Below, in pieces: positions 1 through 12,500 of a stretch of 64,000 bases of DNA. Made by a program: the position numbers and the translations under genes. The notes under the pieces were generated by a model. That model saw only the letters and a list, made by a program, of their open reading frames with translations. It was not told the DNA's origin and made no database searches. This DNA comes from Knoxdaviesia capensis (lineage: Eukaryota; Ascomycota; Sordariomycetes; Microascales; Gondwanamycetaceae), in assembly GCA_001510575.1 (NCBI GenBank), contig LNGK01000017.1, forward strand, positions 193,194 to 257,193, read 5' to 3'. Position 1 is the first letter of the stretch; each line of letters begins with the position of its first letter.

Positions 1-750
1 TCGTACGCCGCCTACCACCTCGTCACCACGTACGCCAGCCCGCCCGAGGGCCTGGTGTGGTGGGTGCCGAAGATGTTCGCCTTCATCTGCGTGGTCATGG
101 GCGCGCTCGGCACGTACTTCATCCTGCGCTCGTCCAACCTGGTGCGCTCGATCAGCGCGCTGCCGCCCGCGGCCGGTCGCGCCGCCACAGCAATCGCCGG
201 CACCAGCGCCCCGGCTGCTGCCGCCCGCGCGGCCGTAGCCAGCCCCGCCTCCCGCGCCGCGGTCGCCGCCGCCGCCAACACCAGCACATCGGCCGGCGCC
301 GCAGCACCCGCGCGGTCCTCGCAGCTGCAGCTGGAGATTGTGGTCAAGCGGCTGTTCCCGTTCCTGAAGCCCAAGGTGATGGTGGTGTCCAGCAGCGACG
401 TGGAGATCGAGGGCCGCCTCGTCCCGCCGCCGGCCGAGTACCTGAGCGAGGCCGAACAGCTGCAGCTCAAGAAGCTCGAGGCCGAGCGGCAGCAGGAGGC
501 CCGCCAGTACGAGATGGACCACCTGCTGACCGCGCCGTTTCGCCACATGGGCCTCGGGGCGCGCACGGCGTTCCGCGGCATCATGCAGGCGCTGCTGGGG
601 AGCGGCTTCGCCCTGGTCAAGGTCAACGGGACGTCGTATAAGCTGGACGTTGAGAACGGCTGGGGGCTGGATGCCGGCCACGTGCTGAGTAAGGTGGTCA
701 AGGTCACCCAGAGCGCGGATGATCCGTGGGTCAAGGTATACCGTGATTAA
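1..750 (+). CDS. 3' end of a membrane protein, TMEM223-like (partial)
   Basis: The reading frame is open from the first base and ends at TAA 748-750, so this is the last 249 residues of a longer protein. One hydrophobic segment is visible at about residues 25-42 (MFAFICVVMGALGTYF), followed by an Arg/Ser stretch. Next come a low-complexity Ala-rich insert (about 55-105), a block around LFPFLKPKVMVVSSSDVEIEG, a charged helix (AEQLQLKKLEAERQQEA) and a C-terminal block, FALVKVNGTSYKLDVENGW. A membrane segment followed by SxR/SVRS-like residues and a final VKVxGxxYxLD motif resembles the TMEM223/TMEM70 group of mitochondrial inner-membrane proteins, where human TMEM223 aids cytochrome c oxidase assembly. 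That family call is from memory of the pattern and is tentative; the N-terminus and any targeting peptide lie outside the window. The coding frame itself is well supported by its length, GC-rich third positions and clean stop. Confidence 0.6.
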   Translation, partial: SYAAYHLVTTYASPPEGLVWWVPKMFAFICVVMGALGTYFILRSSNLVRSISALPPAAGRAATAIAGTSAPAAAARAAVASPASRAAVAAAANTSTSAGAAAPARSSQLQLEIVVKRLFPFLKPKVMVVSSSDVEIEGRLVPPPAEYLSEAEQLQLKKLEAERQQEARQYEMDHLLTAPFRHMGLGARTAFRGIMQALLGSGFALVKVNGTSYKLDVENGWGLDAGHVLSKVVKVTQSADDPWVKVYRD

Positions 751-1308
751 GGGCTCCTTTGGCGTCGAACTGAGGTAGTCCTCCATTCCGTTTGCTCTGC
801 TGGCCTTATTCCACTGCTTTATGTACTCTTTTCACTGTTCCCAATATATTGCACATATATTCATGCATACATGTACTATCATACCAGTAAAAGTTTCCAC
901 TAAACGCTAAAATCCAGTAAGGATGTTAAGAAGTATCTTTTTTGTGGGTCTTCTTAGCGCTACTTCTATGTGGGTCTAATACCGGGTATGCCTCCCCCCT
1001 ACTTCGTATACTGCCTTGATTCTTCGGGGTATTAACTAGATAAGTTATTTAAGAAAGTCCTCTATAATAGCATCCTATGCTATAGTGATATCCTCTTTAA
1101 GGCGCTAAGAGGCGCCTATGCCTATATATCTATCCTAAGGGTGTTAACTAAGTATACGCTTGATTTTAGCTTAGACGTGCTTAATAGGGTTTAAATCTAG
1201 GCTATTTAGAGGCTATTCTATAGTTATAATACTACGCCGGTCTAACTCTCCTCGAGTATACTAAGAGCCGTGCGCTAGAGCGTTATCTTATATAAAGATA
1301 ATTCCGTT

Positions 1309-1405
1309 AGCGCGTCTCTTAGCACCTTCCTTAGTATTAGCGCGTCTCTTAGTATCTTCCTTAGTATTAGCGCGTCTCTTAGTATCTCCCGTAGCATCTC
1401 CCTTA
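1309..1405. repeat. 30-bp tandem repeat, about 3 copies
   Basis: The core TAGCGCGTCTCTTAG recurs with its ends at 1320, 1350 and 1380, a constant 30-bp period. Each copy is followed by a CTTCCTTAGTAT-like or CTCCCGTAGCAT-like variant. The repeat lies inside the RIP-like island, and its copies differ mainly by C/T changes. Confidence 0.8.
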
Positions 1406-2098
1406 GCGCCCTACTCTTATAACTAAGCTTTAACGAGAGGGAGGATATGCTTATAATACGCTTATAAGTTAATCCTCCCCTATACCTTCTATTAGAAGAC
1501 CTTTAGACCCTTCTTCGTCCCTTAGAAAGATCCCTAAAATATCTAACTATAAGCTCCTTTTTATTAGGGAACGATATACGTCTTATTAATCTCCTTACTA
1601 AGATGACGCGTTATCTAAATCCTCCTTTTTATTCTCCTATTCGCTTACGTTTCGTCCGATTATAAGACTCGTTTCTAATTATTAGTAGTCTAATAGAGGT
1701 GTTACTAGGTAAATTCGTATCGTTTTCGATATATCTCGGCTAAAATAGTAGGTTTAACTTAAGTAACGCGTCGTGAGAAACTAGCCTTTCGGAGGGCGTA
1801 TCGGATAGCTTATATAGAATAAGAAAGTCTAAGCCGAGGGGCGATCTTATCTTATTTTAGTTATCTATTCTCTATAGAGCTTAATATAAAAGAAATGATA
1901 TCTTAGACCTAAGAAGGAGAGAGGAGAGGTGGGCGTCCGGACCGTGGGAGGATTGTGTCGCGTTTGGCTTTAATCGTATAGCGGACTTAGTTTCGTATAG
2001 CGCCTGTTTAGTCTTATATCTACCTTTAGGTCTGCCTAGAAGCATAAAGGAGGAGGATAGCGTATCTAACCTTAGAAGATAGGTGAGGCGCTATTCTA

Positions 2099-2195
2099 GT
2101 TAGTAGGAAAGAATTAGTTAGTAGGAAAGAATTAGTTAGTAGGAAAGAATTAGTTAGTAGGAAGAATAGTTAGTAGGTAGGAAAGAAGTTAGTAC
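2099..2195. repeat. 18-bp tandem repeat, 3 clean plus 2 decayed copies
   Basis: The unit TAGTAGGAAAGAATTAGT is repeated three times from 2101. Two shortened or altered copies (TAGTAGGAAGAATAGT and TAGTAGGTAGGAAAGAAGT) follow. It sits near the right edge of the AT-rich island. Confidence 0.85.
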
Positions 2196-3679
2196 TATAG
2201 GAAGGAAGAAGAAGAAGTAGCTATAGAGAATAATTTTTGTTTTAATTAAAAAGAGTACTTTAGGGCTAGGGTTTAAAATTAGGGATAGGCGCCAAGATTG
2301 GTGGATAGATACCCTTGATAACCAGTACATATAGTGTATCACCACCTACTGTATACTTGTTTTCTATACTACGATGTTCATTTGCTTCTGGTTTCCGATC
2401 GTGGTGAATGAGTTGGAGGATGCAAGCAAACGCCAACCAGTTGACCCTCCTGCTTCCCCTCTTGACACGTTGGCACCCCCCTGGCAGATTCGGGGACGTG
2501 TAACGTAGATACTATCTTTTATATGCCGATTCCCGTCGCGGCCGGGGTTGGTGTGTGCCCGTGTCCAGTCTTTGCGTTCGTTCTTTTTCTCCTTCCCTTT
2601 TCTCCGTGAGCCCTGCAGAACCTTGAAGAAACAGCCGGTCTCTTAAGCTTACTCTAAGCTTCCTGACAAGCTTATTCGCGATGCACAGATCCCAGAGCAG
2701 AAAGGTAATTCCGCCGGCGTGGGGCCACATGCAAAGAGCCGTCCTCCGGGAAGGGGAAGGACTGACATGCCGGCCTCCGTCGGCAGTTGGTGGTTCTTCT
2801 CGTTTGAAGACGCTGGGGGGGGGTTGGTAAAGTGGTTGCGTCTGCTCCTGGAGTTCGGCGGGAGATGGGGAATTTCGTTGGGTTCGATTTCATCCCCTGA
2901 CTTCCTGTCGACTTTCGTTTGGGGACTCCTGTTCGCGGTGTGCTTCAAGCTTCTCCAGCAGACAACCTGCAGGCCCGATTGCGTCGCGAACACCCTCCAA
3001 ACGGAGTCGGTCTCTTGTTTCCTTCAGGCGACTCTCTACAGTTCTCTCCGGGTTCCTCTCTGCCCTTGCATGTCCCAGAACCGGCTGTTACTAGTCAGTC
3101 AGGTCCGCATGTTCCCCTCCCCGTCTCACTCCCCAAGGCCCAGACATTCACTGTGATCGGCTCACACCATCACAGAGGCTGCCCTGGGGCTCCTGTCGAT
3201 AGATCGGTCATGATGGGTCGGGACTTTTGCCCCCCTCCCTCTCTCTCCCTGCAGCTGTGTTTGTGTGGCACGGAGCGGTTGGTCCAATATCTCCCCCGGC
3301 GATCGCACGGTACGGCATTGTGTCCCGCTCCGTTCTGCCTCTGGCTTCTCTTCCTCAGTGCCAGCACCCTCTGTCCCTCCCCTCCATCTGCTTTGTCGAC
3401 AGTTGAAAGCTCTTCACTCTGTTAGACCTGGATGTCCCAGCAGTCCATCTAGGTCTCGGACGCCCAGCAGAAGCTTTCTTTGTCTCATGGGCAGGGAGCG
3501 GAGACAGTCTGGTCTTTCAAACGCCGACCCGGCACTGCGTCCAAGAGAGAGAGAGACACAGTTCGCTCGGACGTTCCTCTGCCAGTGAAACGGCGAAGTG
3601 CGGTCTCGGACGCGGTGTTAGAAACCCGCAGATGCAGCAGCCCAGCACTGAGACACCCCAGCTCCTTGCAGGGTGGTCC

Positions 3680-3683
<4 letters not shown>

Positions 3684-3719
<36 letters not shown>
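3684..3719. repeat. (CT)n microsatellite
   Basis: An almost pure CT dinucleotide run of about 36 bases. Confidence 0.95.
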
Positions 3720-3721
<2 letters not shown>

Positions 3722-4128
3722 CATATGAGGGGATAGAGTATGTCTCTGAGTCTCTTTTGGAGAGGGTCGAGAGCGTGAATACAGCGACGACCCTCATATT
3801 CCCTCAAGATGTGTCTCTTGTAGCTCTGTGGGGGGTCTCTTCACGTGTGACACAGTCGCCGTGCCCAGCGGGTTCAGAAGAGTTCGTCTCTTAAACAGCT
3901 TGAGCTTGTTCTCGCCCAACCCATGTGCAATGTTGCCTTCTTAGGATGGCCCGTCCAATGACTGCCAGACGGCTCACGTTTGAGGTTGAGCACATCCGCC
4001 TTCCGTTCCAAAGCACGAGTTGGAGGTGGCCCCGGCCGGTGGTCTCCCGGCCGAATAGTGGGGGCGGGAGGCCCAGAGCAGTCTCGCTGGCTTTCTCTTG
4101 GAGTTTCCCCCCTCTTTCGGATACTCGG

Positions 4129-4156
4129 GTGTGTGTGTGTGTGTGTGTGTGTGTGT
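4129..4156. repeat. (GT)n microsatellite
   Basis: A pure GT dinucleotide run of about 28 bases, alternating purine and pyrimidine. Confidence 0.95.
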
Positions 4157-7100
4157 CTCCGGCCGGACATCTCGTTCATTGGATCTCTCTTGAAAACGGT
4201 GCTTGCGTCGAAAGCGCCCGCAACCACGCAACCGCGCACAGCACCTCTTTCGCTCAGTGGTGCGTCAAACAACGAACACAGAAAACGAGGCTGATTCCTG
4301 CTGAGAGCGGTCAAGAGCTTCAGCAACTCCCAAAGGACCGTCAACCCTCCATTGTCCCCTTCTCTTCTCCCACACCTGGCTTGTCAATCCGGAGGAAGAT
4401 TGGGTGGGAAGGATCTACACAACTGGCGGTGAAGATGCAAATTACCGAAGCGAGAGGATGCGACTGGATGGGCAGAAACGAGAGGGTGTGAGGAACGGAA
4501 CCGTAGCCGAGTCGGAGGCGTCTCGCTGTCCCCCCAAACTCCGGACGAGAACTGACAGCTCAGATATGCAGCCAGCGACATGAATCTCAAGCTCGGGGGT
4601 CTGCTCGTGCCGTTGGCAAACACAACCCTCACACACATACCACACAGATAGCGGCACCGGAAGCTCCAACCCAGACAGCTCCCTCTCTATCTCGTCTCCA
4701 AGCTTCTTCTCCCGAGCACTGATCAGCAGTTGAAGCTAGTAGATGCAGCTGCAGCTTTGGGAAGCTAGAATGCACCCGCAGCCTATGATATGCTAGTCCG
4801 TTGCCGCACAGCATTGGGCGACAAAAGAGAAAACAAGAGCAATGCATGAAGCTCAGATGGCAATGGGACGCGTTATTGGCGAAGCTAGAGCCCAAACGGG
4901 GGGTGGGCTTTTTCAGCTTTGAGGATTATCTTCCCCCCCCTCCTCCTCCACGATAATAGGTCTTTATCGCTCTAGACTGTGTCGACAGCTGTGTGATACG
5001 ACCCAGCCGTTCCGGTTCGTATTGGCTCTCTCCAATATCGTCTCGATCTCGGCCCTTCGCTGTGGCGGTCTCTTCGGTCTTTGTGATACGGTGATGGTCT
5101 CGCTCTCGCCGATGCAGCTCTGGTTGGACTTTTTCTTTTTCTCGTCACCGCCCCCTTCCTCGTCCCATACTGTGGGTTTTCTTTCCTCTAGCCGGAACAC
5201 ATGCACTGGGTGGTCGGAAGAGCGTGCATAGCGTGAACGGCGCAGTATTTTCTTTTATATCTATCTTCTTTGCGGTGGCCTCGCAAGAAGCTGCATGTGT
5301 AGGTGTTTCGCCAAGCCCAGGATGCCGAACGCTCTGATATCTTGGCTTGGGGGGCATAGATTACGGAGCAATCTTGCTTCTGTTCGTCCCTCCCTGAGCC
5401 TTTACTGGAGACGATGCATGATGCATCACGTCTTCCGTATATCCTTGGTGGGGTTCTTGGGACCTCTACGAAACGTTCGCTTGGCCTCTATCCAGAGTCC
5501 CGCGAGAGGGCCAATCACGCCGTCAATACCAAGGCCCCGAGTAACTGTAATCATTGGGTGCATGCACGCTGCAGTCTGTATTGCTGAGAGACAGGCCTCT
5601 GGTTCAGGGATGCCCGTTTAAAAAGCAACGAGACGTCCGTACACAAGATTTATCCGGGCAGGAAGAAAGAAGAACATCCTCTGCTCCGTACGGAATAGCA
5701 TTTCTGATTTGACATGTATTATGCCATGCATATGTGCAATCTCCAACATCCAGATATTCCTTGTTTCTGGGTCACACAATGGTATGTCCGACCGGGAGAC
5801 TGTTCCCACCTCGCCTTTCTTCATCTGTTTTTTTTTGCCACTTTGCCGGACACCTGATCTCGTTGACGATATGTGTGGTGGTTTATATGGGTAACATCCT
5901 TCACTTCGTTCACACGGTTCTCTCTCTCCCAGAGTTGACAAATCGGGGGGCACGTTTATTTGAAATACCGAGGGCAATATTACAAGACTCCGGGTAATAG
6001 AAAAAGACTGTAAAGAAAGAATCATTCCTTGTGTTTCGTTGCCGCGGTCTCTTTGTGCGCTCTGGCACGGCGGCTACAGGTAACGTCGCCGAGGTGGTTA
6101 TAGCAAGTCGCTTTCCTCTGTCTCGTCGATCGGCCGCAGTTCGGAAGCGACATCGGGCCTACGACGGAAATCAAGGTGTCCTTTTGTGTTTCTGTGGCAT
6201 CTCCATAGTTTACATGAACAGACATGTGTGTATGTGCGTGTGAGAGTGTGTGAGGCTTGGAATTCTACCACGTCGGTACGCACGAGCACACGCAAAAATG
6301 CCTGGGTATTGTCCGTGCTTCGTGGGAACGTCAGCCACGGGATGGCGAAACCTCGCTCTGGCGCACGTACCAAGCAACGAATATAACAGGCTCCAGATAT
6401 ATATATATATATCTTTGACGGGGAGGTGGGAGCAGGAGGAAGAGAATGAGGAGGCAAAACGGAGTCGCAGATGGAAGGGCGGCAAGCAGAGGCAAAAACC
6501 AGTCAGGTCTTAGGCTAGCACACGACCGTCTTCCTTGTCTCTTCATGCAGGCGTTTTGGCTTTTTTCATCCTGGAACTTCTTGCATGGGAAATGGTCCTG
6601 GTGGCGGCGTCGGAAGTCGGACTGGCGGGCGGTGGCCAAGACACATTTTTTTCCATCACTCGAAGAACCTGAGCCATGGAGCTTGTACAGTACAGTACAG
6701 AACGAAACAAAACGAGAGAGACAGAGATAACACTAAAACCTAGCAGGGTGGGATCGTGGGAAAGGATCATGTCGGTGGCTGAGAAAGAAAAAGTGGGCGG
6801 TGGTGCATGGATCGTGTGATGATGCAACATCGTTAGGGTTTGTTGGGGTTAGGTGGGTTATAACCAGAGCAAGGGTTGGCTGGAGTTGGACCAGGGGGTG
6901 CAAATTCCAACCACCCAAGATACCGGGAAATAAAAAAGTCTTTCTTTTTTTCTTTTTCTTTCCTGGAGAGGGGGGGAGGGAGGCTCGTCTCGTGGCACGG
7001 GACGAAACTCACGGTCTACAACAGTCGGGAAACACGCAATGTCGCAATACCTTGTGCCGATATAGGCGCCATATCCCGCGCTATGCATGCTCTGATATAT

Positions 7101-9474
7101 GTTTCGATGTGTGCTCCTTTTCTTGCTTGTCTTTTGGCAACTTTGGTGGTTTGTCGTACTACTCGTAGTCCAACGATTACACATAGCCATGATGGATGCG
7201 CCGGCTCAAAGATCCCCGTTGCTTGCTCGGTTTGTGGCTGCCACCAGAACCACGAATGGCGTTTATCGCTGGGCCAAACAGACACACTGAATGGAAGAAT
7301 GCAGAAATGCAGAAATGCCCATAGGCCAAGAGGCGGCCAAGCCGCCCTCCGCAGGCAAATTCTCACCTTAAATGGGCGAATAGTAGCTGCATAAAGCGCA
7401 TGCAGTCCCCCCCCCCTCCTCCTCCAAAAAGCCCGGCGTTTGTGCGTTCTCTGCGTGTGTGCCATAGCACACATGCATATCCCTCTTGCCTCATCCTCTG
7501 CCCGTTCGTCTTGTCCGCAGATGTGATGTGCTGCCAGTGCTTCCCTCCCAGTCTTGATCGTGCCGAAACAAGGGTGGCATTGAGGTAAATCCTCTTTGGG
7601 GTTCCGATCCCCCGCGAGGCGGGGAACCGAGGGAGGCTGTAGTCGGGAGACGAGATAGAGACATTTCACGCTGGTGGTGGAGATACGGGCGGACGAGAGG
7701 TGAAGAGACGAAGCAAGAGAACGAACAAAACCCGCGAGAGAAAGAGAGAGGGAGAGAGAGAGAGAGAGGCTCCACGGTGAAACGCCGTGACCATGTCCCC
7801 ACATCGACACCCTCCAGCCCATTCCTCTTTTTTCTCTTTTCTTGCTCTCCTCGCCTCCGGCTTGGCAGAGACGCCGAGGTTGCGATTTGGAGGTTTGTTT
7901 GAGGGCGGGCGGGCGGGCGGGGGCAAACAAGGAGCGGTGAGAGAAAATCAACCAAGAGCGAGGGAACATGCACATGCAGAGATACACTGCGATGTATGCA
8001 GTGGACACACACACACACACTCACTCACACACACATTCCTCCCCCTTCGCCCATCATCTTTTCTCTCGTCTTCGTCTGCATCCTATCAGATTTCCGCGGT
8101 GGCTTCTTCCTATCGGTTACCCCTCCATTCTCTTGCCTTCTTGATTTCATGCCCTTGGTTTTTTGTTTTGCGCTTCTGGCATCCCTGTCGATGTGCGTGC
8201 AGATCTCACTGGAATTGTTATCTCGTTCAGCCGCCCCCCCTCCTCAGCCCCTCATCCACTTGGAACCTTTACGTGTGCCAGTATGAAGTTAAGAAGGAAG
8301 AAAGAAAAAGAGGAGATGTGAGACAACACGGAACGCGAGGAGTCGAGAAGCGAGACGCCAAAGATACAAACACGGGTTGGATTTCCCTTTTTGTTTTCTT
8401 TTCCCCTTCGGGGAAGGGAGATAGGAGAGCGGGGGACGAGAGGAGGGAGACCGATGATGTGACTCAAGCAAAACACAACCCCAAGAAGAACGTTGATCTA
8501 TCTCACCGCTTCTTTCACGGTTGGAAACACACAGCGAGATCCCCCTCCTCCAAGATAGGATGTGTGTTATATCCCTATTATGCGTAAGAGCGTGTGTGTG
8601 TGTGTGTTGCACATATCCCAGTTGGTTAGAAGAGACGAAGACACGGGAAATGGTGTGAGTGGTTCTCTCTGTGTAATTCTCTGGCGGAAACGAATGGTAA
8701 ACCACATGAGCAGGTTTTTTTTTTTTTTGCAGCTATGGATGTGTGTTTAGGTGTGGTGTGAGTGGGCTGCTGGTTTCCCTTAGGCATTTTTTGGGGGGGA
8801 AGCCAGAGAGAAGGAAAGGGGATCTTGATATTGCAGGATTCGCCGCGGTCGGAGTCCCCACGATGGCGCAAAGGCCTATGTCAGCCTGTGATACGGCGTG
8901 AGAGCGCTTTTTCTGTTTCGACGGAGGCTCCGTCCGCTTCCAGTCCCCGCGGCGGCTCTTTTTCATAGGAAGAAACTTGTGAGTTTCCCACCCTCGTGTT
9001 CCGTGTAGGCCCCGTGTATCCCTCTGGGACTCGTCCGGCCTGGTGGCTTTCCATCCACTCGCTGAAGCACGCTGTCGTCGTCGTCCCTCCGAGGGAAGAA
9101 AAAATCATCGCCAGATCTTCATGCCCTCTTTGAACCAACTTCGACCCCTCCTTTTTTTTTTCGGATACCCGCAGAAAGGGTCTCAGGCTTCTCCGTATCC
9201 ACTGCTACATCGAAGCAGAAGAGAGCTCAGGGTCATTACGCGGACAGTCTGAGGTACTGTCTCTATGTAAGTGTTCATTCTCGGGACGTGCCCACACCGG
9301 TGGCTGGCCGTACTCCAACCTCTGCTCCTCTCGTTGTTTCTCGTTAACCTTTTGCTTGCCTCTGGGTTGTCTCCCCTCCTCTGTTCGTCCCCTGCACCTT
9401 GTCCATATACGCAATATGCATGCAGTGCCCATTTGGCTCTTGCAGGCTTGGGCATGCAGTTTTTTTTGGGGGGG

Positions 9475-9586
9475 NNNNNNNNNNNNNNNNNNNNNNNNNN
9501 NNNNNNNNNNNNNNNNNNNNNNNNNNNNNNNNNNNNNNNNNNNNNNNNNNNNNNNNNNNNNNNNNNNNNNNNNNNNNNNNNNNNNN
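9475..9586. other. Assembly gap of 112 N
   Basis: The bases are undetermined. The gap is entered through a T-run followed by a G-run and left through another G-run, so a G-homopolymer or a G-rich structured repeat probably stopped the assembly. The true gap length may differ from 112. Confidence 0.99.
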
Positions 9587-12500
9587 GGGGGTTTGGTCGT
9601 GCATGCAGCCTCAGGAGTTTTTTTTTTTCTCTTTTGCGTTTTCTTCAATTTGCAAAGGACCCTGATTAGCCGAGTTGCACCTAGAGGAGCAGAGAGGCAA
9701 GGTGAAGGGTCAGTGAATAGCGCCAACATGAGTCCGTTGCCGCCCGGGCAGAGCCAAGATATGCACAAATCAGAGATATCGCGAGCCAGAAAAAACACCA
9801 GACGAGAGAACACCATGGATCTCCCCCCCTGCTCATATAGTTCGCTTCCCTTATGATATTTCCTCCGCTCTTAGACACGCTATTAATACCTACACTCGGC
9901 GAAAATTCCGGGGTTCGGCAGAACGAGGCTCTTCTCTTTTTTCGCTTCTGGTCAACCCCCCCGTTCTGGATGGCGGCGCTACACTAAGTACAGTACAGTA
10001 TATAGACATTTCTTTAAATTACTGGGAAATCCTGGTTGATTTAATTCCGTTCCGCGCTTCGCCCCCCTGAGCGGCTTTAGAACCGGAGTGAGTGAGGGAA
10101 TACAGAAGAGCGAAAATTTTGGCAGGTCACGACAGACCAGAAAAGAAATTAAAAAATTAATGAAAATGAAAATTTGAAGAAAAAAAAAAGATATGGCCAA
10201 CTTGCCCCTCTCACCACTATCTCGAGTTGAAAAGTTGGTCACATATCACTGTCGGTGCCATCAAGACAGCTTGTTCTGCTGGTTCCCGGGCTGGTGTTTC
10301 TTCTGCTTAAGCTGGTTTGGTTGGTTGAGTTCGCTCTACGGCTGTGTATTTCGTTTTGAAAGAGCCTGGATTGAGGACGAGAGACGGGTGTGTGTGTGTG
10401 TGTGTGAGACAGCCCAGCTGTATAATAAAATGATATACCAAAAAGCCAATCACCAGGAAGAAACGGCCCTCGCCCGAGGAATAGGGTCGCAGCCACTACA
10501 CAACCTTGCAGTGAGAAAGTGTCGTATGCCTCCCTCCCAGAAGAGTGATTTCTTTCCATCCTCTTCTTCACATTTCCGACAACCCAGCCTTGCGTCTTGG
10601 GGTGGGTTTTGCACTCTGACTGAGCTGACGACACCATCGTCGGTCTTTCACTGCTCCCACCACCTCTCTCTGAACTATGTGGATGGAGTTGTAGCGGCCA
10701 ACAGGCTCGGCATTCAGCCACCGATATCACCAAACATGTCTTGGCCCTGCTTGCCCACACACTACTACCAAAAAGTCGGCCGAGTCGTTCCTCTTTGGTC
10801 GACGCCCGCCCAGTAGGCTCCATACAAGCCGGCAAGCCAAGACCGGTGGGAGAAAGCGAGAAAAACAGAGAGTGAAGAGAGAGACAGAAAGACAGAGAAC
10901 GAGAGAGAGAGAGAGAGAGAAAGAGACAGCCCCGGACGAACAAGAGAAAGGCAAAAGAAAACTGGAACTATCACCAGCCATTCCGACTCTATGCAATGCT
11001 ACCATAGCACATCCCCACCCTGGCTTTTTTCTTTTCTTTTTTCCTGCTCATTTCACCCACCCACCCACCCACCACTCTCTTCACTTCTTCTCTCAGGCTC
11101 TCATCACGCAGTCTCCCGGTCTTGATTTTCTGTCGCTTCCCTCGGGACATCGGTACGTCCCACACTTTTCTTCGACCGGGTGGAGGAAGCAGGCAGAAGG
11201 AGGGAAAATGACTGGGTGGCCATCCAATATATGGATATGCATGGAAAAACGCCTTCCAACCACATCGGGGCTCCAACATGCATCTGGCCTCTCGCCTTCT
11301 CGCTCCAGTAAACCCGCGAAGGATCTCTGCCCGCCGGTCACATCTCAGAAAAGACACAAAAGAGCTGTCGTAGATGGAACACACTACCACCCCAAAAGAA
11401 AATGGTGAATGGAACGGCCGCATAGTCTCCTAGTTCCCACCACACCCCAAAAAACAAGATGTTCACCGCTAGAACTTCCCGGCTTTTTCTTCTTCTATTC
11501 TCTATCTCTTGCGTGTTTTTTCACGATATCATTTTTCTGCTCTTTCGGTCCTAGTGCCATGCAGGCAAAGCCTATGTTTTACACTCGCAAGAAACTAGGT
11601 CCCCGGCGAGTAGCCAATACCAGCAGGTCTGCACTGCTCGCCCCTTCGTCTCGCTTCTGCATGCCCACATCCACCCAAACTGCTACTGTAACCTTGCAAG
11701 AGACACGGAGTGGCACTTACTCCGAGAGAGAGAGAGAGAGAGAAAAGGGAAAATCAAAGGTCTAACTTTCCTGAGGAGAGAGCCGCGGGGGGGGTTTTTG
11801 TTTTGGCTGCTTTCCTTTCTCCAAATTTCCATGCCATCCTTCGCTCCCCCGGCTTCCCGGACGGAGACTGTGTGTTCGTCACGGTGTAAAGGCACAGGTG
11901 TGCGATGGTGGGATATCGGCCACCGAAATCATTTCGTAGCCAGATAGACCCCGAACTATGCGGTAGATAATCTTGCTTCTAGCTCTTGTCTCCGTCTCCA
12001 AGCCCGCATCCGAGTGCTATATGTCTCTCACGGCCGTGTTTCGCCCGTTAAATGACTCTCCAACGTATGTCTTGAGATATTCTCGTGGGCTAGCCCGAAT
12101 CCAGCCATGGCCCGGGGACTATAACAGACCAGGCCATCCATATCAGTCCTTGTGTGGTGACACCTCCAGCACTGTCTGGCACGGGATGATCCAAGCTGAT
12201 ATTACTGCCAAACTTGTCTGGCTCGAATAAAGACTGCAGAGTGCTGCAATAAGCCCATACACTTACATGGATACTACTTGGTCGGGTCATCTCAATGTCG
12301 TAGTCAAAACGGCCAAGTATGAATCAATACTACATGACATAATCCCCTCGCTCTCTGCCGTATAGTGTAGCTACTGTACTGTACATAGCTATATATATGA
12401 TCACTGCGACTCCAAGCATGCAAGTGTATACAAGAGGAAAAGTACTAATGCCCAGCTGCGCATCCCACCAAGCCACGCCGGGGTCACAGCTACAAACGCA

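Larger units (their letters stand above)
940..2345. mobile_element. AT-rich, RIP-like relic island
   Basis: This stretch has no long reading frame and a base-step composition unlike its neighbours: TpA is very frequent and CpA/TpG nearly absent, while CpG survives. By hand, 1021-1080 has 10 TpA, 1 CpA and 1 TpG, and 1561-1620 has 10 TpA, 0 CpA and 1 TpG. That is the expected product of repeat-induced point mutation, which turns CpA into TpA on both strands of duplicated DNA such as transposons. The element type cannot be told: no terminal repeats, transposase or reverse-transcriptase motifs are recognisable. The edges are approximate and set by the change in composition. Confidence 0.6.
2346..9474. 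other. Gene-free spacer, left part
   Basis: No reading frame here looks like a protein. The longest ones run through dinucleotide repeats or homopolymers, lack splice-linked partners and have no recognisable motif. Base composition is mixed and does not show the RIP signature of the island to its left. Visible content is microsatellites: CT at 3684-3719, GT at 4129-4156, AT at 6396-6412, GA at about 7735-7769, CA at 8003-8036, GT at about 8590-8606 and poly-T at 8717-8729. A GTACAGTACAGTACAG run lies at 6685-6700. I saw no convincing tRNA. Unannotated non-coding transcripts or heavily split genes cannot be excluded. Confidence 0.55.

Noticed and set aside
7016..8020. 334-codon minus frame in the spacer
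   Set aside because: It runs through GA and CA microsatellites (SLSLSLSLSLS), has no motif and has no codon bias like the real genes.
10193..10816. 207-codon plus frame starting with ATG
   Set aside because: It crosses a GT repeat read as CVCVC, is rich in Cys/Trp/Ser without pattern, and lacks any domain.
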